This document shows positions 52,274 through 61,028 of a stretch of 64,000 nucleotides of DNA, piece by piece. The notes beneath the pieces are model-generated. The model had not been told where the DNA came from. It did no database searches and saw nothing but the letters and a program-made list of their open reading frames with translations. Source of the stretch: Aquimarina spongiae (GTDB taxonomy: Bacteria; Bacteroidota; Bacteroidia; Flavobacteriales; Flavobacteriaceae). The stretch spans positions 124,001 to 188,000 of the forward strand of contig NZ_FQYP01000003.1 in NCBI RefSeq assembly GCF_900141785.1. Direction: 5' to 3'. Position 1 is the first letter of the stretch. Every line of letters starts with the position of its first letter. The translations under genes were made by a program, and so were the position numbers.

Positions 52274-53152
52274 TTAATTTCTCCCTCTTCTTCCGAAATT
52301 TCCTCCTCTTTGTGTGCTAAACTGATCAATCATTTCTTCGACCTTTTTTTGGGTGATAGCATTGTATGCTTCTTGAGAGAGTTCTTTTCCTTTTTTAGGT
52401 CTTTTGATAGGCTCCATTTCATTGTTGTTTAGTACAATTTTATTACACAAAAGAACGGTACGTCCTTCTTGTACCTCCAATATCAACCCTGGCAATCCCC
52501 AATAGGCACCCGGACCAGTACTAATTGGTATTTCGGGAGTATACCAGGCAACAATTTCAATTTCTTTGGGTGGTTTTTTCCGATCAGACATAGTATCATT
52601 CCTCTTAGTTCCTTCTTCCCTCTCTCTCATTTGCCTGGCCTTTCTTCTTATACTTCGCCAATCCATTACCTCTTCTACATTTTTTGTGGTTACCGCTTTA
52701 AAACAAGTATAGTTTCCAATTTTTTTGGTTTCATTTTTCAATACCCAATCTATCGGTTGTAATGAATCTACAATCAAAAAATTCTTACCATAAAATTCCC
52801 GTTGGTCATGATATATACCCTCTCCGTTGTTTTTATAATAGTTATTCGAAGTAAATCCAGACATCATTGCTCGGAATCTACCACCTCCTGGTCCCGGTTC
52901 AACCGTGGTTTCCAACTTTTCTTCTTCGGTATATAAGGAAGCTTCTTTATTGAACGTAAGCACAAAAGTGCGCTCTGAGGCTGATTTCATTCTTTCTCCT
53001 ATCATTTTCTTTTGATCTTCGGATAACTGACGGTTACCAAAATTGAGATCCACTTTTGTTTTACTGAAGTAATATGCTTTTCCTTGAAATTGCTGTGCCG
53101 AGGTAAGGGTAGAGATCAATAGAACACCCAAATAGAGTATGCATTTTTTCAT
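52274..53152 (-). CDS. GLPGLI-family protein (copy 1)
   Basis: The 292-aa product has a signal peptide (KCILYLGVLLISTLTSAQ) and shows the family-naming motif GLPGLILEV near residue 218. The segment KIGNYTCFKAVT near 140 is also found in copy 2. The C-terminus is rich in Gly and Arg (GGNFGRRGRN). The function is unknown; family members are periplasmic or surface and usually lie beside TonB-type receptors, as here. It is the third gene of the operon. Confidence 0.92.
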   Translation of the reverse strand: MKKCILYLGVLLISTLTSAQQFQGKAYYFSKTKVDLNFGNRQLSEDQKKMIGERMKSASERTFVLTFNKEASLYTEEEKLETTVEPGPGGGRFRAMMSGFTSNNYYKNNGEGIYHDQREFYGKNFLIVDSLQPIDWVLKNETKKIGNYTCFKAVTTKNVEEVMDWRSIRRKARQMREREEGTKRNDTMSDRKKPPKEIEIVAWYTPEIPISTGPGAYWGLPGLILEVQEGRTVLLCNKIVLNNNEMEPIKRPKKGKELSQEAYNAITQKKVEEMIDQFSTQRGGNFGRRGRN

Positions 53153-53236
53153 TGTGAGTAGATTTTAAAGTTCTATGACCCTTAAAACCAAAACAGGTTT
53201 AATTCAAAAAAGTTAATTAATTCATAAAACTAAATA

Positions 53237-54403
53237 CTACAATAAGCGCTTCAGTAAAATTGTCACCTGTTCTACTTCTTCAGACCTTTCCTTTTTGACT
53301 TTTAAAGTCACCTTTTCCTGATCTTTTCTAAGGTGATTTCGCCAAACGCTTAAGTCTTTACCAGTATATTCATTGATTGCCAACAACTCATCTCCTTCTC
53401 TAATCCCTAACCTATATGCTTCACTATTTTCGATCACATGTCCAACAAGTATCTGATCTCCTACCAGCTTGATACTAATACCACTCATCGGAAAATAAAA
53501 TGGTTTTTTGAATGTAACATTGGGCTTGAAATACCATATCTTGTCTTGATAGTCCAATATCATATTGAAACGATTGATAATTTTTGCCCCCAAAATACCA
53601 TCATAGGCACTTGATCCCGACACTCCTGTTTTTGTTTCTGAAATGTCGATTGGCAAATCCAAAAAATCATTATTGGCAATACTCAGTTTTTGAGCAGCTC
53701 CTATGGTAAACATGGATGTTTTGGTAAGCCCCCTGGCTTTGGCAGTAATTGTTTTACCCGTTCTACTTTTAATATTGTTTTTCTTGGCAAAAGGTGTATT
53801 AAATGCAACCGTAAGATTAGCTCCACTATCAAAAAGAAAACTCCCACTCTCTGTCGATCCATCTTTCAATACAAAATCTACTTCTATTTGTGGTATAGGT
53901 CCTCTTTTGAACTGTAATGGTAATTCTTGATACGTATTGCGATCAGGGATTTCCTTTGAAGAGGTGTATAACTTAATCGTATGAGTCTCAAAATCCATTT
54001 GAGTGACAAACTTTTTCAATACATCATACCCAATAATCCCCTCCAACCTGGTTCCGGTGCGCTGAGCAAGTTCTTTTAAATCTACCAATACCAAATTCAC
54101 ATTCTGAAATTTGATGTTTTCTATGGTTATCGATTGACCAGTTGCGATTTGATATACTTCAGATCCGTTAGCTCCTCGAGTATTCTGAGAATAATTAGAT
54201 TGAATCCCTAATCTTTTTGCTACCTCGCTATCCAAAACCGCTGTAGATGCACCTGTATCAAAAACAAAGTGCAAGGGTTCTTGATGCTGATTCACTTTAA
54301 CCTTAATAAAAACTAGTTCTTTTTTTTCAAAAGGTATTGTTGCCACTTGAGCCTGTAACGAAGACCCGATACATAATATGATGATTAGAAAAAACCTGTT
54401 CAT
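53237..54403 (-). CDS. Secreted retropepsin-like aspartyl protease with PDZ domain
   Basis: The 388-aa product has a signal peptide (NRFFLIIILCIGSSLQAQ), two aspartyl protease lobes with catalytic motifs FVFDTGAST (Asp49) and FLFDSGANL (Asp192), and a C-terminal PDZ domain (about 305-385, RLGIREGDELLAIN). Both active aspartates are on one chain, so it can form a pepsin-like site without dimerising. Being between two GLPGLI genes, it may process them or a substrate of the receptor; that is inference. Confidence 0.9.
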   Translation of the reverse strand: MNRFFLIIILCIGSSLQAQVATIPFEKKELVFIKVKVNQHQEPLHFVFDTGASTAVLDSEVAKRLGIQSNYSQNTRGANGSEVYQIATGQSITIENIKFQNVNLVLVDLKELAQRTGTRLEGIIGYDVLKKFVTQMDFETHTIKLYTSSKEIPDRNTYQELPLQFKRGPIPQIEVDFVLKDGSTESGSFLFDSGANLTVAFNTPFAKKNNIKSRTGKTITAKARGLTKTSMFTIGAAQKLSIANNDFLDLPIDISETKTGVSGSSAYDGILGAKIINRFNMILDYQDKIWYFKPNVTFKKPFYFPMSGISIKLVGDQILVGHVIENSEAYRLGIREGDELLAINEYTGKDLSVWRNHLRKDQEKVTLKVKKERSEEVEQVTILLKRLL

Positions 54404-54424
54404 TTTTTGATTGATTTTTGATGA

Positions 54425-55240
54425 TTATCCACGTACTCTAATTTGAAAACTATTCTCTCCTCCTCTTGGCACTCGATCTTGCATTTCCTTTATTTTCTTC
54501 TCCATAATTTCTTCAAACTTATCTTCGGTAACTACTTTGCCTTTTTCGGGAGCGCTAATTGCTATTTTTTTCTTTGGGTTTAATACTATTTTATTACACA
54601 ATATACGAGCATTCCCATCACTTACCTCCATAATTAACCCTGGCAAACCCCAATAAGTAGAAGGACCACTACTCACAGGGATCTCGGGAGTGTACCACGC
54701 CACTATGGTTACTTCTTCTGTTTTGGGTTCGGATGTATTCTCTTCACTATTAATACTAACACTTCGTTGTGTCTGTACGGTTCTTGTGGCAGTGGCCTTG
54801 TAACAAGTGTAATTTCCTATTTTTTTGGTTTCATCCTCAAGTTTCCAATCATAAGAAGTAAGGGCATCTTTTACCAAAAACGCTTTTCCAAACATTTCTC
54901 TTTTTGCCGCGTAGTTTTTTTCTTTACTATTCTTATACAAGATATCTGAGCTTTGAGATCCTGCCACCATTATCCGCACTCCGGGAGCCGAAGGGGTTGG
55001 GTTTAAGGTTTGTTCTTCTTTATACACCGATTCATTAGTATTAAATCGTAAGGTATACTCTTTTTGAAACTGCTTACGCATCATTTCCTGTATCTGATTT
55101 TGCATTTCAGAATTTACACGTGTACTATCCAACTGAATGTCCATTTTTCGATCTGAACTATAGATAGCAACTCCCTGAAAATCCTGAGCAGACACACTCT
55201 TTATTACAAAAAGCACTAGTAAAACTATAAGTCGTAACAT
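54425..55240 (-). CDS. GLPGLI-family protein (copy 2)
   Basis: The 271-aa product is counted from the ATG at 55240, which begins a signal peptide (LRLIVLLVLFVIKSVSAQ); an earlier ATG at 55291 would overlap the putative -7 box and lack the signal. It carries GLPGLIMEV and KIGNYTCYKATATRT, as in copy 1, so the two are paralogues. It is the first gene of the operon, divergent from the histidine kinase gene. Confidence 0.9.
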   Translation of the reverse strand: MLRLIVLLVLFVIKSVSAQDFQGVAIYSSDRKMDIQLDSTRVNSEMQNQIQEMMRKQFQKEYTLRFNTNESVYKEEQTLNPTPSAPGVRIMVAGSQSSDILYKNSKEKNYAAKREMFGKAFLVKDALTSYDWKLEDETKKIGNYTCYKATATRTVQTQRSVSINSEENTSEPKTEEVTIVAWYTPEIPVSSGPSTYWGLPGLIMEVSDGNARILCNKIVLNPKKKIAISAPEKGKVVTEDKFEEIMEKKIKEMQDRVPRGGENSFQIRVRG

Positions 55241-55268
55241 AATTATATTTTTATGATTATTTCTTCGA

Positions 55269-55276
55269 CAAAGATC
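55269..55276 (-). promoter_or_regulatory. Candidate -7 box of the GLPGLI operon
   Basis: On the minus strand GATCTTTG (55276-55269) is one base off TAnnTTTG. No TTG is seen at -33; that zone is next to the phased repeats, which suits an activator-dependent promoter. Confidence 0.4.
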
Positions 55277-55295
55277 AATATTGAGTATCATTCCT

Positions 55296-55324
55296 TGCGT
55301 TAAGCAGTGTTAACGAGTGTTAAC
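55296..55324. repeat. Three 10-bp-phased direct repeats (regulator site)
   Basis: TGCGTTAAG (55296-55304), AGTGTTAAC (55306-55314) and AGTGTTAAC (55316-55324) repeat with a 10-base period, one helical turn. They lie in the shared region between the GLPGLI operon and the histidine kinase gene. Such phased repeats are typical of OmpR/PhoB-family regulator sites, and an OmpR-family regulator is encoded 1.5 kb away. Confidence 0.65.
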
Positions 55325-55331
55325 CGATTCG

Positions 55332-55360
55332 TTGAATCCCCAAAGAGTGTATTACATTTG
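55332..55360 (+). promoter_or_regulatory. Promoter of the histidine kinase gene
   Basis: TTG (55332-55334), 18 bases, TACATTTG (55353-55360) matches the consensus exactly. The kinase ATG is at 55365, only four bases after the -7 box, so the transcript could be leaderless. Confidence 0.7.
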
Positions 55361-55364
55361 AAGT

Positions 55365-56888
55365 ATGAGAAAAAGAAACTACAAAATCATTCTTTACTTT
55401 ATTACAAGTGTGATCTTGATTACACTTGGCATTCAGGTATATTGGAACTACAAGAATTATCAAGCATCCAAACAGCAATTGATTAACGAAGTTCAAATTA
55501 GCCTGGATAATGCGGTAGATGAATACTTTACAGAACTAGCCAAAGAAAATGCAGTTTTCATTATGCATGATACCATGATTGGGAAAACCGTGAGAAATCT
55601 TCATAAAATGGAGAAAGGCTTTATTGCTCATAGCAACTTCAAAAGAATTGATTCTTTTAAAATTAATGAGAGCACCAAAATCTCTATCGTAAAGGACTCT
55701 AATACGCAGAGTATACATATTGTAAAGGGACCCGACTTAACCAAGGATCAAGTCGTACAACAACAAAAAGATATCCTTTTACACCTTACGCAACGTCAGG
55801 AAGACTCTATACCTCAAAATCAGGATAGTATCATAAAGGTTCTTAGCGGTTTAGCTTCAAAAGCAATTGTTTCTATTACGCAAGATTCGTTAAAATTGGG
55901 AAAGATTAATGAGTTAGTCCAAAAAGAATTACATCGAAAAAACATCAACATAGATTACGGATTACGATTTACCAATCCTTTTGGAGAGAAAACCGAAATT
56001 GACGAAAACATTATTAAAACAGCTGTTTTACAAACCAAATCAAAATCTTCTTTCTTACGCAGACTCAGCTCCTTAGAATTATTTTTTACCAATGAGCGAT
56101 TAACCATATTTAAGAAAAACCTTGGAGGTATCCTACTATCCTTTGTTTTGGTAGCCAGCGTAATTGGATGTTTATTATTTCTTTTACGTATCATCAACCA
56201 ACAAAAGCAATTGGCAGAACTCAAAAATGATTTGATTAGCAATATTACTCATGAATTTAAAACTCCCATTGCCACCATTAGTGCTGCGCTAGAGGCTATT
56301 CAGAACTTTAATACCAATAATGATCCCGAGAAAACCAAAAAATATGTTGAGATGTCTTCTAATCAATTAGGGCGATTAAATACCATGGTTGAAAAAATAC
56401 TGGAAACAGCAACTCTGGATAGTGAAGAATTGCAGCTTAAGTTGGAGGAAATGGATTTGATAACCATTCTTAAAACTGCAGTGGAGAAAAACATGGCGAC
56501 GATTTCAGAAGAGAAAACAATTACGTTTGAGACCAATACTGAAAAAACTATGGTAAACATCGATGTTTTTCACTTTGAAAATGCAATCAACAATATTATA
56601 GATAATGCGATTAAGTATGGAGGAAACCGGATACATGTTGCCGTAAAAAAAGCAAAAAACAACCTTACCATAGAGGTTATAGATGATGGGATCTCATTAT
56701 CCAAAATCCATAAGGAAAAGATTTTTGATAAGTTCTATCGTGTTCCCAAAGGAAATACCCATGATGTGAAAGGATTTGGCATTGGATTATTTTATACCAA
56801 GACCATTATCGAAAAACATAGAGGAACCATACAGTTATTACTAGACAATAACCAAACCAATTTTAAAATCAACTTACCAAATGGCTGA
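55365..56888 (+). CDS. Membrane sensor histidine kinase
   Basis: The 507-aa product has two membrane helices (about 7-26 and 257-280) that enclose a roughly 230-residue periplasmic sensor of no known domain. HisKA (ISNITHEFKTPIATI, His near 299) and HATPase (HFENAINNIIDNAIKYGG; DDGISLS; FGIGLFYTK) follow. No HAMP domain is seen. It overlaps the response regulator gene by eight bases. It likely senses an envelope signal tied to the divergent GLPGLI operon. Confidence 0.93.
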   Translation: MRKRNYKIILYFITSVILITLGIQVYWNYKNYQASKQQLINEVQISLDNAVDEYFTELAKENAVFIMHDTMIGKTVRNLHKMEKGFIAHSNFKRIDSFKINESTKISIVKDSNTQSIHIVKGPDLTKDQVVQQQKDILLHLTQRQEDSIPQNQDSIIKVLSGLASKAIVSITQDSLKLGKINELVQKELHRKNINIDYGLRFTNPFGEKTEIDENIIKTAVLQTKSKSSFLRRLSSLELFFTNERLTIFKKNLGGILLSFVLVASVIGCLLFLLRIINQQKQLAELKNDLISNITHEFKTPIATISAALEAIQNFNTNNDPEKTKKYVEMSSNQLGRLNTMVEKILETATLDSEELQLKLEEMDLITILKTAVEKNMATISEEKTITFETNTEKTMVNIDVFHFENAINNIIDNAIKYGGNRIHVAVKKAKNNLTIEVIDDGISLSKIHKEKIFDKFYRVPKGNTHDVKGFGIGLFYTKTIIEKHRGTIQLLLDNNQTNFKINLPNG

Positions 56889-57564
56889 AATTATCGATAT
56901 ACTATTGGCTGAAGATGAACCTTCTTTAGGTTTGATTATCAAAGAAAGTCTGGAAACGAGAAACTTTCAGGTTCATTTGGCAAAAGACGGAAAAGAAGCT
57001 TTCGAACTCTACAAAAGCATTGATCCCAAACTTTTGGTTTTGGATGTGATGATGCCCAAAAAGGATGGTTTTACTTTGGCTAAAGAAATTAGAGAGGAGG
57101 ACGAAACGATTCCTATTATTTTCCTTACGGCAAAATCACAGACACAAGATGTGGTAGAAGGATTTACCATTGGAGGAAATGATTACCTGAAGAAACCTTT
57201 TAGTATGGAAGAATTGATTGTGAGGATCAATAACTTATTACAGAGAACTCGAATTCAAAAGAAAGCCGAAATCATTAGTGTAGGAGCATATACCTTTAAT
57301 TTCCCTAAGCAACAATTGCAATTTAAAGAAGAGGAACCATCTCTTCTAACCCATAGAGAAGCCCATCTTCTTTTTCATCTTATTAAAAACAAAAATCAAG
57401 TTCTGGATCGCTCCTTAATCCTTAAAAAGTTATGGGGAGACGATGACTTTTTCAATGGAAGAAGTATGGATGTATTTATCACCAAACTCCGTAAAAAACT
57501 AAAAAAGGACGAATCGATCCAGATCATCAACGTTCGCGGATACGGGTACAAGCTAATTTGCTAA
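56881..57564 (+). CDS. OmpR-family response regulator
   Basis: The 227-aa product has a receiver domain with Asp near residue 54 (LLVLDVMMPKKDGF), Thr in FLTAKS and Lys in YLKKPF, followed by a winged-helix DNA-binding domain (about 130-225, LTHREAHLLFHLI... NVRGYGYKL). It is the partner of the kinase just upstream. It should bind tandem direct repeats, such as those at 55296-55324. Its 3' end overlaps a convergent gene by 12 bases. Confidence 0.95.
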   Translation: MAEIIDILLAEDEPSLGLIIKESLETRNFQVHLAKDGKEAFELYKSIDPKLLVLDVMMPKKDGFTLAKEIREEDETIPIIFLTAKSQTQDVVEGFTIGGNDYLKKPFSMEELIVRINNLLQRTRIQKKAEIISVGAYTFNFPKQQLQFKEEEPSLLTHREAHLLFHLIKNKNQVLDRSLILKKLWGDDDFFNGRSMDVFITKLRKKLKKDESIQIINVRGYGYKLIC

Positions 57565-58077
57565 GCCTGCTGCCATATTCGTAATTTTATCTAAAGCACC
57601 AGTAACCTTGGCCAGTACCTCATCCTTGCCTGTAATACCATGACGGTTTTGCAAATACTTTGGATCGTTGTAAGATACATTCACCATGCCCTCTTCATCT
57701 TGCCATACCAAAATCTTTTGTGGTAAATCTAACCCAGTAGTTTGTGAAGTTTGCATAAGTGGAGTTCCTAATCTTGGATTACCAAACAAAATGATACGTG
57801 TAGGCCTTAATTCTAAATCAACAGAAGCTGCATTTTTTTGATGATCCAGCTCGGCAATGATTTTCAAATTGGGATTATTAGTAATGATATCTTTTAATGA
57901 TGCATAAGTCTCTTCAAAACTCTTATTGCTTTTTTTGGTAATTACACCTTGTTGTGCTTGTATTTCCATTTGTTGTTCTGTTGTTGTTTGTGCTTCCTTA
58001 GACGTTTCATTCGGCACTTGATTACAAGCAATCAACACAAAAAAGAAGGAGAGGAAATAATATTTTACAGACTTCAT
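57553..58077 (-). CDS. DUF302 lipoprotein
   Basis: The 174-aa product has a lipoprotein signal (VKYYFLSFFFVLIAC). After a Gln/Glu/Thr-rich linker, a DUF302 domain (about 55-160) contains the typical segments FGNPRLGTPLMQ and VWQDEEG. The function is unknown; some family members act in stress or redox responses. It stands alone, convergent with the response regulator gene. Confidence 0.88.
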   Translation of the reverse strand: MKSVKYYFLSFFFVLIACNQVPNETSKEAQTTTEQQMEIQAQQGVITKKSNKSFEETYASLKDIITNNPNLKIIAELDHQKNAASVDLELRPTRIILFGNPRLGTPLMQTSQTTGLDLPQKILVWQDEEGMVNVSYNDPKYLQNRHGITGKDEVLAKVTGALDKITNMAAGLAN

Positions 58078-58319
58078 AACAAAATTACTTTTTATCTAAA
58101 GATACTGTAAAATAGAAGACAGATTGTTAATCCTATTATAAAGATGATAAAGAATAGTGGATTTTTATGAAAGGCTTCTTTTATCTAGTTTTCTAAAAAT
58201 ATTTCTAAATAATAATCCGATACAAATTCTTTATTATATCCCTTTTATCTTACTCATAAAATCTATTATATTTACGGCATAACAAAGATTAACCGTTTCC
58301 CCAACAAAAATTATCTAAT

Positions 58320-58934
58320 ATGCATATAGCAATAGCTGGAAACATCGGTGCCGGAAAAACTACATTGACCCGATTACTTGCTAAACATTATAAATGGGAG
58401 GCGCATTATGAAGATGTATTAGAAAATCCATACTTGGAAGACTTCTATAACAAAATGGAACGATGGTCGTTCAATCTTCAGATTTACTTTTTGAATAGTC
58501 GTTTCAGACAAATTTTGGATATCCGAGAAAGCGGAAAAGATATCATACAGGATAGAACTATCTACGAGGATGCTTACATTTTTGCTCCCAACTTGCATGC
58601 CATGGGATTAATGACCAATAGGGATTTTGAAAACTACAAATCGCTATTTGATCTTATGGAAGCTGTGGTAGAAGGTCCTGACCTACTTATTTACTTAAGA
58701 AGTAGTATTCCCAATCTTGTTGCACAGATCCATAAAAGAGGAAGAGAATACGAAAACACCATCAGCATTGATTATTTAAGCAGGCTCAATGAGCGCTATG
58801 AAGCTTGGGCACATGATTATGATAAGGGTAACTTGCTTATCGTAGATGTGGATCACCTCAACTTCGTAGATAATCCTGAAGATCTTGGTAGTATCATCAA
58901 TCGAATTGATGCTGAGTTGAATGGTTTATTTTAA
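58320..58934 (+). CDS. Deoxynucleoside kinase
   Basis: The 204-aa product has a P-loop (GNIGAGKTT), a DRTIYEDA motif near residue 81 with the catalytic region, and a lid arginine segment (RGREYEN) near 143. It phosphorylates deoxynucleosides (dA/dG/dC type) for salvage in the cytoplasm. Its length fits the dNK/dCK family. The DUF2461 gene follows after 21 bases and may be co-transcribed. Confidence 0.92.
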   Translation: MHIAIAGNIGAGKTTLTRLLAKHYKWEAHYEDVLENPYLEDFYNKMERWSFNLQIYFLNSRFRQILDIRESGKDIIQDRTIYEDAYIFAPNLHAMGLMTNRDFENYKSLFDLMEAVVEGPDLLIYLRSSIPNLVAQIHKRGREYENTISIDYLSRLNERYEAWAHDYDKGNLLIVDVDHLNFVDNPEDLGSIINRIDAELNGLF

Positions 58935-58955
58935 AAAGTAACTACGTTCCGTACC

Positions 58956-59612
58956 ATGGACTTTCAGGCTTTATTTCAATTTCTTGAAGAATTACAGCAG
59001 AACAATCATAAGGATTGGATGGATGCGAATAGAAAACACTACCATGCTATTCGAAATGATTTTGTTTCCTGGCTTGATGATCTGGATAACAAATTAGCCA
59101 ATATAGATCCAGAATATTATCCTACCCCAGGTAAAAAAGGAATCAATCGAATTAACAACAACCTCCTCTTTCATCCCAATAAGCCTGTATACAAAGATCA
59201 CTTTGGAGCTGGATTAGATCAAAAAACCAAGCAAGGAGATTTTTATATTGAAATAGGTATCAAAAAAGGAGTGCTCGCAGGAGGCTACTGGAGGCCAGAC
59301 AACAAATTACTGCAGAGTATCCGAGAAGGTATTGATTATAATGGGGAAGAACTTGTAAAAATCATTAACAAAAAAAGTTTCAAAGACACCTTTGGAGGTT
59401 TGTATGCCGAAGATGAGATGTTGAAATCTGCTCCAAAAGGTTACAGTAAGGATCATGAACATATCCATTTGTTGCGCTATAGAACCTTTGCTGTGATTCA
59501 TGACTTAAAACAAGAACAAATATTGGCGCCTGATTTTACGGATTATGTGATTGCCGTTTATAAAGAAATGCTTCCTTTCAGAAGGTATTTACGTGAGGCG
59601 GTTACAGTTTAG
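58956..59612 (+). CDS. DUF2461 protein
   Basis: The 218-aa product shows the DUF2461/TIGR02453 pattern: FLEELQQNNHKDWMDANRK near the start, then INRINNNLLFHPNKPVYKDHFG and GVLAGGYWRP. The function is unknown; no catalytic site is established. It is widely conserved in Bacteroidota. It follows the kinase gene and overlaps the convergent waaA gene by 11 bases. Confidence 0.9.
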   Translation: MDFQALFQFLEELQQNNHKDWMDANRKHYHAIRNDFVSWLDDLDNKLANIDPEYYPTPGKKGINRINNNLLFHPNKPVYKDHFGAGLDQKTKQGDFYIEIGIKKGVLAGGYWRPDNKLLQSIREGIDYNGEELVKIINKKSFKDTFGGLYAEDEMLKSAPKGYSKDHEHIHLLRYRTFAVIHDLKQEQILAPDFTDYVIAVYKEMLPFRRYLREAVTV

Positions 59613-60840
59613 TATCCAAATAATCTAAGATCATTGCGGTAGCACCGGTGTTACTATTAATAAAGTGTCCTGCAATCATACCTGTTTTTTCTCTGAACTT
59701 TTTGTCTTCGACAAGCTTAGTCATTATGCTATTAAACTCTTCTGTACTTGATACAGAAAATAATCCCGCCAATTTCTGAAGTTGTTTGGCTTCTCTAAAT
59801 TTTTCAAAGTTTTTTCCAATGACAATGGGAATACCAAAAGTGGCAGGCTCCAGAATATTATGCAATCCTGTATTTCCCATAGCTCCTCCTACATAGGCAA
59901 TATCCCCATAACTATACACCCTGGACAAATACCCAATTGTATTCATCACAAAGACTTGTTGATCTGCAAGGTTCACCCCTTCTTTTTCAGAATATAAAAC
60001 AGTGTTTTTTTCTATTTTCTGTACCAAAGGGTTGACATTGCTATCTTTAATTTCATGCGGTGCTATAATAAAACAAACCTCTTTTGGAGCATTATTTACA
60101 AAATCCAAAAACACCTCTTCATCTTCTGGCCAGGAACTACCCATCACGATACACGTACGATCATTTACAAATTCTGAAATAAAATCTACATAATTGTCCA
60201 TCTCTATCTGATGACTCACGCGATCAAATCGGGTATCCCCACTTAAAGATACATTGGCATACCCCAACCCTTCAATCAGTGTTTGAGAAGTTGCATCCTG
60301 AACAAAAAAATGATCGATTCCCTTCAAGGCATTTCTCATAAAACCACCGTACCAATTAAAAAAGGCCTGATCTTCTCTAAATGTAGTAGATATAAATACT
60401 GTTGGGATATCGTTCACCCGGAGCGTTTTAAGATAATTGGGCCAAAATTCATACTTTACAAAAACAGCCAGTTTGGGATTAACCAGTTCGATGAATTTCT
60501 TAGCATTCCTTTTAGTATCTATCGGTAAATACACGATGATGTCAGCAAGCTTGCTGTTCTTTTTTATTTCATAACCTGAAGGAGAAAAAAAAGTAACCAA
60601 CAATTTGGTGTCCGAAAATTTGGTCTTAAGCGCTTCCATTACAGGAACTCCTTGTTCATATTCTCCCAAAGAGGCACAATGAAACCAAATGATCTCATCA
60701 TTATTTGATATGTTTTCTTTTAAAATTTTGAAAACCGAACGTCTTCCGTTGACAAATAATTTCAATTTGGAGCCAAACCCTCCTAAAACGGGTAGTATGA
60801 AATTGAAAATTCCAACAAAGATGTTATATATAATATGCAA
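59602..60840 (-). CDS. waaA: 3-deoxy-D-manno-octulosonic acid transferase
   Basis: The 412-aa product is a GT-B glycosyltransferase that adds KDO to lipid IVA on the inner membrane. It begins with a short hydrophobic segment, followed by FHCASLGEYEQG (catalytic Glu region), TFFSPSGYE and a GGAMGNTGLHNILEPATFGIP-type CMP-KDO site near residue 320 (quoted only as key residues GN-GLHN-LEP). Length is normal. It confirms an LPS-bearing outer membrane. It is convergent with the DUF2461 gene. Confidence 0.95.
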   Translation of the reverse strand: MHIIYNIFVGIFNFILPVLGGFGSKLKLFVNGRRSVFKILKENISNNDEIIWFHCASLGEYEQGVPVMEALKTKFSDTKLLVTFFSPSGYEIKKNSKLADIIVYLPIDTKRNAKKFIELVNPKLAVFVKYEFWPNYLKTLRVNDIPTVFISTTFREDQAFFNWYGGFMRNALKGIDHFFVQDATSQTLIEGLGYANVSLSGDTRFDRVSHQIEMDNYVDFISEFVNDRTCIVMGSSWPEDEEVFLDFVNNAPKEVCFIIAPHEIKDSNVNPLVQKIEKNTVLYSEKEGVNLADQQVFVMNTIGYLSRVYSYGDIAYVGGAMGNTGLHNILEPATFGIPIVIGKNFEKFREAKQLQKLAGLFSVSSTEEFNSIMTKLVEDKKFREKTGMIAGHFINSNTGATAMILDYLDTKL

Positions 60841-61028
60841 TGACTTCTATTTTTATGAGTAGCAAAAATACAGCTCTTTACTAGAATACGGTACCAAAAG
60901 TTCAAAAAGAACAACTTACACTCAAATTATCAATATTTCATTTTATTGAAATAAAAATTAATGTTATCATACTTTTTTAGTTAAAAATTAATTAATTTAA
61001 CACTAACCTTAACACAAACTCTTAAACC

